A DNA stretch of 18,541 nt from DASWHX01 sp036397995. GTDB lineage: Bacteria; Bacteroidota; Bacteroidia; Cytophagales; Cyclobacteriaceae. This document shows positions 14,714 through 18,541 of this stretch, piece after piece. Both the position numbers and the translations under genes were made by a program. Location of the stretch: assembly GCA_036397995.1 (NCBI GenBank), contig DASWHX010000097.1, forward strand, positions 1 through 18,541, in the 5' to 3' direction. The first letter of the stretch is position 1. Each line of letters begins with the position of its first letter. The notes beneath the pieces were generated by a model that saw only the letters and a program-made list of their open reading frames with translations, searched no databases and was not told where the DNA came from.

Positions 14714-15999
14714 TGCATACACTCACACAAAGCAAAAGCAAAATCTTGTTTGATCGCGCACAACTGCACATTCCCGGAGGAGTAAATTCTCCCGTTCGAG
14801 CTTTTAAAAGTGTTGGTGGCACTCCAATTTTCATCAGCAAAGCGAAAGGTGCATATCTGTTTGATGAAGATGGTAATCGATATATCGACTTTATCAATTC
14901 CTGGGGGCCAATGATCCTGGGTCATGCTTATGAACCTGTGATTGATGCAATCCGTGAAACCGCCGGTAGATCAACTTCATTCGGCGCACCGACAGAGCTG
15001 GAAATTAAAATGGCGGAATTAATAAAGTCGATGGTGCCTGGCGTAGACCTGGTAAGGATGGTGAATAGCGGAACAGAAGCTTGCATGAGCGCCGTTCGCC
15101 TGGCACGAGGATACACTGGCCGCAATAAATTCATTAAATTTGAGGGTTGCTATCATGGTCACGCGGATCCATTTCTGATAAGTGCAGGAAGTGGCGTTGC
15201 TACATTGGATATTCAATCTGTTCCCGGTGTTCCTGCAGAGGTAGCACAACATACGCTCACGGCACCGTATAATAATCTTTCCACGGTTGAAGAATTAATT
15301 GAAAAGAATCCGGATGAAATCGCGGCAATAATTATTGAACCGATTGCCGGCAACATGGGTTGCATTTTGCCGCAGCCGGGCTTCCTGGAAGGCTTGCGCA
15401 ATGTGTGTGATGAGCATGGGATTATTTTAATTTTTGATGAAGTGATGACAGGTTTTAGGCTTTCAAGGGGAGGTGCTCAGGAATTATTCAAAATAAATGC
15501 TGATTTGGTGACGTACGGAAAAATAATTGGAGGAGGATTGCCGGTTGGAGCTTTCGGCGGAAAGAAGGAAATAATGGAACATGTTGCTCCGCTTGGCAGG
15601 GTTTATCAGGCTGGAACCTTGAGTGGTAATCCGATTGCTATGATATCAGGATTTACCTTGCTGAATGCATTGAATGGCAATCCGGAAATTTATTCAAAGT
15701 TGGAGAAAATTTGTAAATATCTTGCGGATGGTATCGTTGATGAATTCAACAAAAAATCCATACCTAACCGGATAAACAGATTAGGCAGCATGATGAGCGT
15801 TCATTTTTGTTCTCACGATGTCAATAATTTTGAGGATGCCAAAAAGTGTGATATTCCTCTATTCAACCGGTTTTTCCATCACATGCTAAAAAACGGAGTT
15901 TATCTGCCTCCATCTGCCTTCGAAACCTGGTTCATTAGTGCCGCCCTGACCGAAGAAGATATCGAAGCAACTCTACTTGCGGTTAGAAAATTTGATTAA
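14713..15999 (+). CDS. hemL: Glutamate-1-semialdehyde 2,1-aminomutase
   Basis: A 428-residue class-III-aminotransferase-fold enzyme that converts glutamate-1-semialdehyde to 5-aminolevulinate with pyridoxal/pyridoxamine phosphate. Visible hallmarks are PGGVNSPVRAF near 21-31, VNSGTEACMSAVRLAR at 117-132, the GCYHGH motif near 145-150, FDEVMTGFR at 241-249 and the cofactor lysine K270 in TYGKIIGGGLPVGA. These distinguish it from general aminotransferases. The length equals E. coli HemL within two residues. With HemA it establishes the C5 route; no ALA synthase is present. Its ATG overlaps the hemB stop by one base, and hemH follows after 14 bases. Confidence 0.97.
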   Translation: MHTLTQSKSKILFDRAQLHIPGGVNSPVRAFKSVGGTPIFISKAKGAYLFDEDGNRYIDFINSWGPMILGHAYEPVIDAIRETAGRSTSFGAPTELEIKMAELIKSMVPGVDLVRMVNSGTEACMSAVRLARGYTGRNKFIKFEGCYHGHADPFLISAGSGVATLDIQSVPGVPAEVAQHTLTAPYNNLSTVEELIEKNPDEIAAIIIEPIAGNMGCILPQPGFLEGLRNVCDEHGIILIFDEVMTGFRLSRGGAQELFKINADLVTYGKIIGGGLPVGAFGGKKEIMEHVAPLGRVYQAGTLSGNPIAMISGFTLLNALNGNPEIYSKLEKICKYLADGIVDEFNKKSIPNRINRLGSMMSVHFCSHDVNNFEDAKKCDIPLFNRFFHHMLKNGVYLPPSAFETWFISAALTEEDIEATLLAVRKFD

Positions 16000-16013
16000 A
16001 TCAAGCTTTGAAA

Positions 16014-17048
16014 ATGGCAACAAAGGCAATTTTATTGGCTAACCTCGGTTCTCCGGATTCTTTCAGCAACAAGGATGTAAGAAAATACCTGAATGATTTC
16101 TTGATGGATGAACGGGTGATTGATATTTCTTTTTGGAAGAGAATACTTTTGGTTAAAGGAGTAATCGTACCATTTCGTACTTCAAAGAGCGCCGCAAAAT
16201 ATAAGACCATCTGGACTGAAAATGGCTCTCCCCTCATTTATATTTCCGGACTTGTAAAAGAAAAATTATCAAAATTAACCCGGCTTCCGGTTGAATTGTG
16301 CATGCGATATGGTAATCCTACTCCGTCTTTTGCTCTAAGCAAGTTGCATAATGATAATCCGAATCTGAAAGAGGTAGTACTTGTTCCCCTTTATCCTCAT
16401 TATGCGATGAGCAGCTTTGAGACTGCCATAGAACATGTTAAGCATGCTGTTGCCATTGGAAACTTTTCATTTACTCTCAAGGTAGTTCCGCCATTCTTTG
16501 ATAATCCATCTTATATTGATACATTGGCAAACTCCATTCAACCCTTCCTGGAAAAAGAGTTTGACCATATACTATTCAGTTATCATGGAATTCCCGAAAG
16601 ACATATTCTGAAAACCGATTTTACCAAATCACATTGCCTGAAAATTAATGATTGCTGTTGTCAGTCATCCAGCGTGCATGAAGTTTGTTACCGACATCAG
16701 GTAATTACAACCACTAACTTAGCGGCAAAAAAGTTAGCTTTGCCGGAAGATAAATTCAGTTATTCCTTTCAATCACGTCTTGGTTCAGATCCGTGGTTAC
16801 AACCTTATACCAGTGAGCAGTTAAAAAAATTCCCGGGTCAGGGCATCAGAAAACTTGTGATTGTTAGTCCTGCTTTTGTCAGCGATTGTCTTGAAACACT
16901 TGAAGAGATTCGGGTTGAAGGTATGACGGATTTCCTGAAAAGCGGCGGAGAAGAATTTACCGCGATACCTTGTCTGAACGATAGAGATGACTGGATCAAG
17001 ACATTGGCAGAATTGGCAAAATCCAAGATTACCGAATTAAAAGGTTAG
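16014..17048 (+). CDS. hemH: Ferrochelatase with a cysteine-rich insert
   Basis: A 344-residue enzyme that inserts Fe2+ into protoporphyrin IX. The N-terminal ANLGSPDS (9-16) and later LYPHYAMSSFETA are family blocks. The catalytic histidine is H191 in FSYHGIPERH, and the conserved acidic residue is E294 in SDCLETLEEI. Between them, residues 208-225 contain five cysteines: C208, C214, C215, C216 and C225. Comparable cysteine groups in some bacterial ferrochelatases bind a [2Fe-2S] cluster, so one is possible here, but it is not proven. I use the ATG at 16014 because it leads straight into the first conserved strand; a TTG at 16008 would add two residues. It is the eighth gene of the operon, 14 bases after hemL and 10 bases before hemJ. 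Confidence 0.96.
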   Translation: MATKAILLANLGSPDSFSNKDVRKYLNDFLMDERVIDISFWKRILLVKGVIVPFRTSKSAAKYKTIWTENGSPLIYISGLVKEKLSKLTRLPVELCMRYGNPTPSFALSKLHNDNPNLKEVVLVPLYPHYAMSSFETAIEHVKHAVAIGNFSFTLKVVPPFFDNPSYIDTLANSIQPFLEKEFDHILFSYHGIPERHILKTDFTKSHCLKINDCCCQSSSVHEVCYRHQVITTTNLAAKKLALPEDKFSYSFQSRLGSDPWLQPYTSEQLKKFPGQGIRKLVIVSPAFVSDCLETLEEIRVEGMTDFLKSGGEEFTAIPCLNDRDDWIKTLAELAKSKITELKG

Positions 17049-17058
17049 TACCATCTTT

Positions 17059-17583
17059 ATGCAATTGTACATTAAAGCCCTGCACATCATTTTTATTGTT
17101 ACCTGGTTTTCAGGGCTTTTTTATGTAGTCCGGTTATTTATATATAATCAGGAAGCCCAGGAAAAGCCCGAAGAAGAAAAAAATGTGTTGCAAAAACAAT
17201 TTGGTATTATGATTAAGCGATTGTGGATTGGAATTACCTGGCCCTCCTGTATACTTTCCCTCATTTTCGGTATTTGGCTCCTTTTCTTTTACGACACCAT
17301 TCCCATTTGGTTATGGATTAAGCTGGGATTTGTTACCGGTCTGCTTCTGTATCATATTTCACTCCATTTTCTATATATGCAGCAAAGCAAAAAGATTTTT
17401 CGATATTCAAGCCTGCAACTCCGCGTCTGGAATGAACTGGCAACGATTTTTCTGGTAGCCATAATTATGCTGGCAGTTGTTCGCACCGGTTTGGGAATCA
17501 TATTGGGAATTTCCGGTCTTTTGGCTCTTAGTGTTCTTCTTTTGAGCGGGATAAAGATTTATAAATATTATAGAAGCGAATAG
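17059..17583 (+). CDS. hemJ: Protoporphyrinogen IX oxidase, HemJ type (membrane)
   Basis: A 174-residue membrane protein of the HemJ (UPF0093/CopD-like) family, which oxidises protoporphyrinogen IX to protoporphyrin IX and passes electrons to the respiratory chain. The first helix carries KALHIIFIVTWFSGLFYVVRL (starting at residue 6) with the conserved histidine H9. Further family features are the IKRLW stretch near 52-56, a W-rich segment with WIKLG near 86-90, and WNELATIFLVAIIML near 124-138. Four or five hydrophobic helices are visible. It is unrelated to HemG and HemY, neither of which is in the window, so it fills the penultimate oxidation step. It is the last gene of the operon, 10 bases after hemH; the next gene is convergent and ends 33 bases away. 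Confidence 0.92.
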   Translation: MQLYIKALHIIFIVTWFSGLFYVVRLFIYNQEAQEKPEEEKNVLQKQFGIMIKRLWIGITWPSCILSLIFGIWLLFFYDTIPIWLWIKLGFVTGLLLYHISLHFLYMQQSKKIFRYSSLQLRVWNELATIFLVAIIMLAVVRTGLGIILGISGLLALSVLLLSGIKIYKYYRSE

Positions 17584-17616
17584 CAAATTGAATTCAGATT
17601 TAGGGACTAATTTCTT

Positions 17617-18039
17617 TTATTTCATGATTTCGATTATCAAGCCTATGATTCCTAAACCCAAGCAAAGTGGCGAATAGAATTTTGTATCCAGGGTTGCGAA
17701 TCTTGTCTTTTTGATTTTTTTGAAGAATCCAACGTATCTAAATTCGCCAATTGATCTTAAAATGAAAATTGAGGGGATTATCCAACTTCCGTATTTAATT
17801 ATCCACTCTGGTAAAATATTCGCGACGAGTTCAGATTTTATCAGATAGAAAAATCCAAATGCTGTTAGCCCTATGCCTACCATGGCACTGTCAATCTTTC
17901 CCGGATTCAGTACTCTTTTCCCATCCTCCTTTGTTGGAAGTGCATCTGCAAATCCCCCATGCATGCCGAAAGCCCAGCTAAAATGAAGTAATCCGAGAAT
18001 AATAAAAATGATGAAGAGCAGGATGGATAAGATAGTCAT
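17617..18039 (-). CDS. DUF3995-type small integral membrane protein
   Basis: A 140-residue protein with four predicted membrane helices (about 2-26, 50-72, 78-98 and 118-138). After the first helix comes a conserved-looking loop, HFSWAFGMHGGFADALPT, with an H-x-x-W pattern typical of DUF3995 proteins, whose function is unknown. A basic stretch (KKIKKTR) precedes the last helix and should face the cytoplasm. The gene converges on hemJ and is not part of the heme operon. A TAnnTTTG match on the minus strand at 18135-18142 (TACTTTTG) lies about 96 bases upstream and could be its promoter, but this is weak. Confidence 0.75.
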   Translation of the reverse strand: MTILSILLFIIFIILGLLHFSWAFGMHGGFADALPTKEDGKRVLNPGKIDSAMVGIGLTAFGFFYLIKSELVANILPEWIIKYGSWIIPSIFILRSIGEFRYVGFFKKIKKTRFATLDTKFYSPLCLGLGIIGLIIEIMK

Positions 18040-18176
18040 TTGTTTCCTTTTGGTTGTGCTACGAAAGTGTCTTTCAATTTGGTATGTGAGTACTTATCTT
18101 TAGCTACCAATGTTTTAGGTTAGCGTCATCGTGACAAAAGTAAATATAATGATATAATAGTAATTTCCGAATACGC

Positions 18177-18398
18177 TATTTTATCAATGATAAGAAATGG
18201 GTAAAAGGTAAATTTAATTGGCAGGAAGGCTTTGGTGCGTTCTCTTATTCAAGAAGCCAGATTGATACGGTAATCAAATATATTTTGCATCAGGAAGAAC
18301 ATCATAAAAAGAAAACCTTCAGAGAGGAATATATTGATTTCCTGAAAAAATTTGAAATTGAATACGATGAAAAATATTTGTTTGAATGGATAGAATAA
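18177..18398 (+). pseudogene. C-terminal remnant of an IS200/RAYT-like transposase (Y1_Tnp family)
   Basis: The frame ending at 18398 encodes about 74 residues starting YFINDKKWVKGKFNWQEG and including YSRSQ, VIKYILHQEEHH, a lysine-rich KKKTFREEY stretch and a final acidic segment. This closely follows the C-terminal half of Bacteroidota REP-associated tyrosine transposases, including the helix with the catalytic tyrosine in YILHQEEHH. The N-terminal half with the HUH metal-binding motif is missing: the frame meets a stop at 18150-18152, there is no start codon for a full protein, and the upstream bases belong to the DUF3995 promoter region. It is therefore a decayed, inactive copy. Typical relatives are about 145-150 residues long. 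Confidence 0.8.
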
Positions 18399-18406
18399 AA
18401 CAGGTC

Positions 18407-18470
18407 GCTCCTACGGAGCTTACGGTTGTTGTATTCTGCGATAACTACAAACAGAATGCTCCTACAGAGC
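18407..18470 (+). repeat. REP-like palindrome pair downstream of the transposase remnant
   Basis: Two near-identical hairpin-forming words, GCTCCTACGGAGC (18407-18419, 5-bp stem) and GCTCCTACAGAGC (18458-18470, 4-bp stem), flank a further inverted pair ATTCTG (18433-18438) and CAGAAT (18452-18457). The arrangement is a compact nested set of palindromes like the REP/BIME units recognised by RAYT transposases, and it begins nine bases after the transposase remnant. Confidence 0.7.
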
Positions 18471-18489
18471 AATGATTAGAAATGAATAA

Positions 18490-18541
18490 ATGAAGAAGAT
18501 AGACAAACTCATTATCAATTCTCCTTTCTTTAAATCAAAGT
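18490..18541 (+). CDS. Start of an unidentified gene cut by the window edge
   Basis: An ATG at 18490 opens a frame that stays open to the end of the window and encodes 17 residues beginning MKKIDKLIINSPF. The LIINSP stretch is reminiscent of the N-terminus of some DEAD/DEAH-type restriction helicases, but the fragment is far too short to support that. It could also be a chance frame. Confidence 0.35.
   Translation, partial: MKKIDKLIINSPFFKSK

Overview
The window looks like a chromosomal segment of a Bacteroidota species, probably an aerobic, AT-rich member. The evidence is a FecA-like TonB receptor with an N-terminal carboxypeptidase-regulatory-like domain, a Bacteroidota-type IS200/RAYT transposase remnant with its small palindromes, a GxxExxY protein, an ArsS-type radical SAM protein, starts that lack convincing Shine-Dalgarno sequences, and several exact matches to the Bacteroidota -7 element TAnnTTTG. 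This placement is inferred from protein families; no rRNA or other marker is present.

Left part (1-6334), accessory metabolism. The N-terminus of a minus-strand membrane-anchored protein runs off the left edge. On the plus strand follow a ferredoxin-less indolepyruvate oxidoreductase alpha-like enzyme (212-1819), a radical SAM protein of the ArsS family (about 1922-2965), a cellulose-synthase-like membrane glycosyltransferase (3020-4489), a small lipoprotein (4604-5071), a GxxExxY protein whose 3' end has been broken up by a 98-bp tandem repeat (5156-5751), and an ArsC/Spx-like protein without its catalytic cysteine (5878-6270).

Middle (6335-8942). A minus-strand TonB-dependent receptor converges on the ArsC-like gene and diverges from the heme operon. 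The 199-bp region shared with the operon carries -7-like motifs facing both ways and a 7-bp dyad.

Heme operon (8943-17583). Nine plus-strand genes, hemA-hemC-hemD-hemE-hemF-hemB-hemL-hemH-hemJ, are packed with overlaps of 1-17 bases or gaps of at most 14 bases. Together they encode every step from glutamyl-tRNA to protoheme by the C5 and protoporphyrin-dependent route. HemF (oxygen-dependent) and HemJ serve as the two oxidases. The divergent receptor may supply iron for the terminal ferrochelatase step.

Right end (17584-18541). A minus-strand DUF3995 membrane protein is followed by the C-terminal remnant of an IS200/RAYT-like transposase, two REP-like hairpins, and the first codons of a gene cut by the window edge.

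I found no clearly new multi-gene system. The observations most worth following are the single-operon heme pathway with its divergent receptor, the repeat-disrupted GxxExxY gene, the unusual arsS start region, the cysteine-rich ferrochelatase insert and the cysteine-less ArsC homologue.
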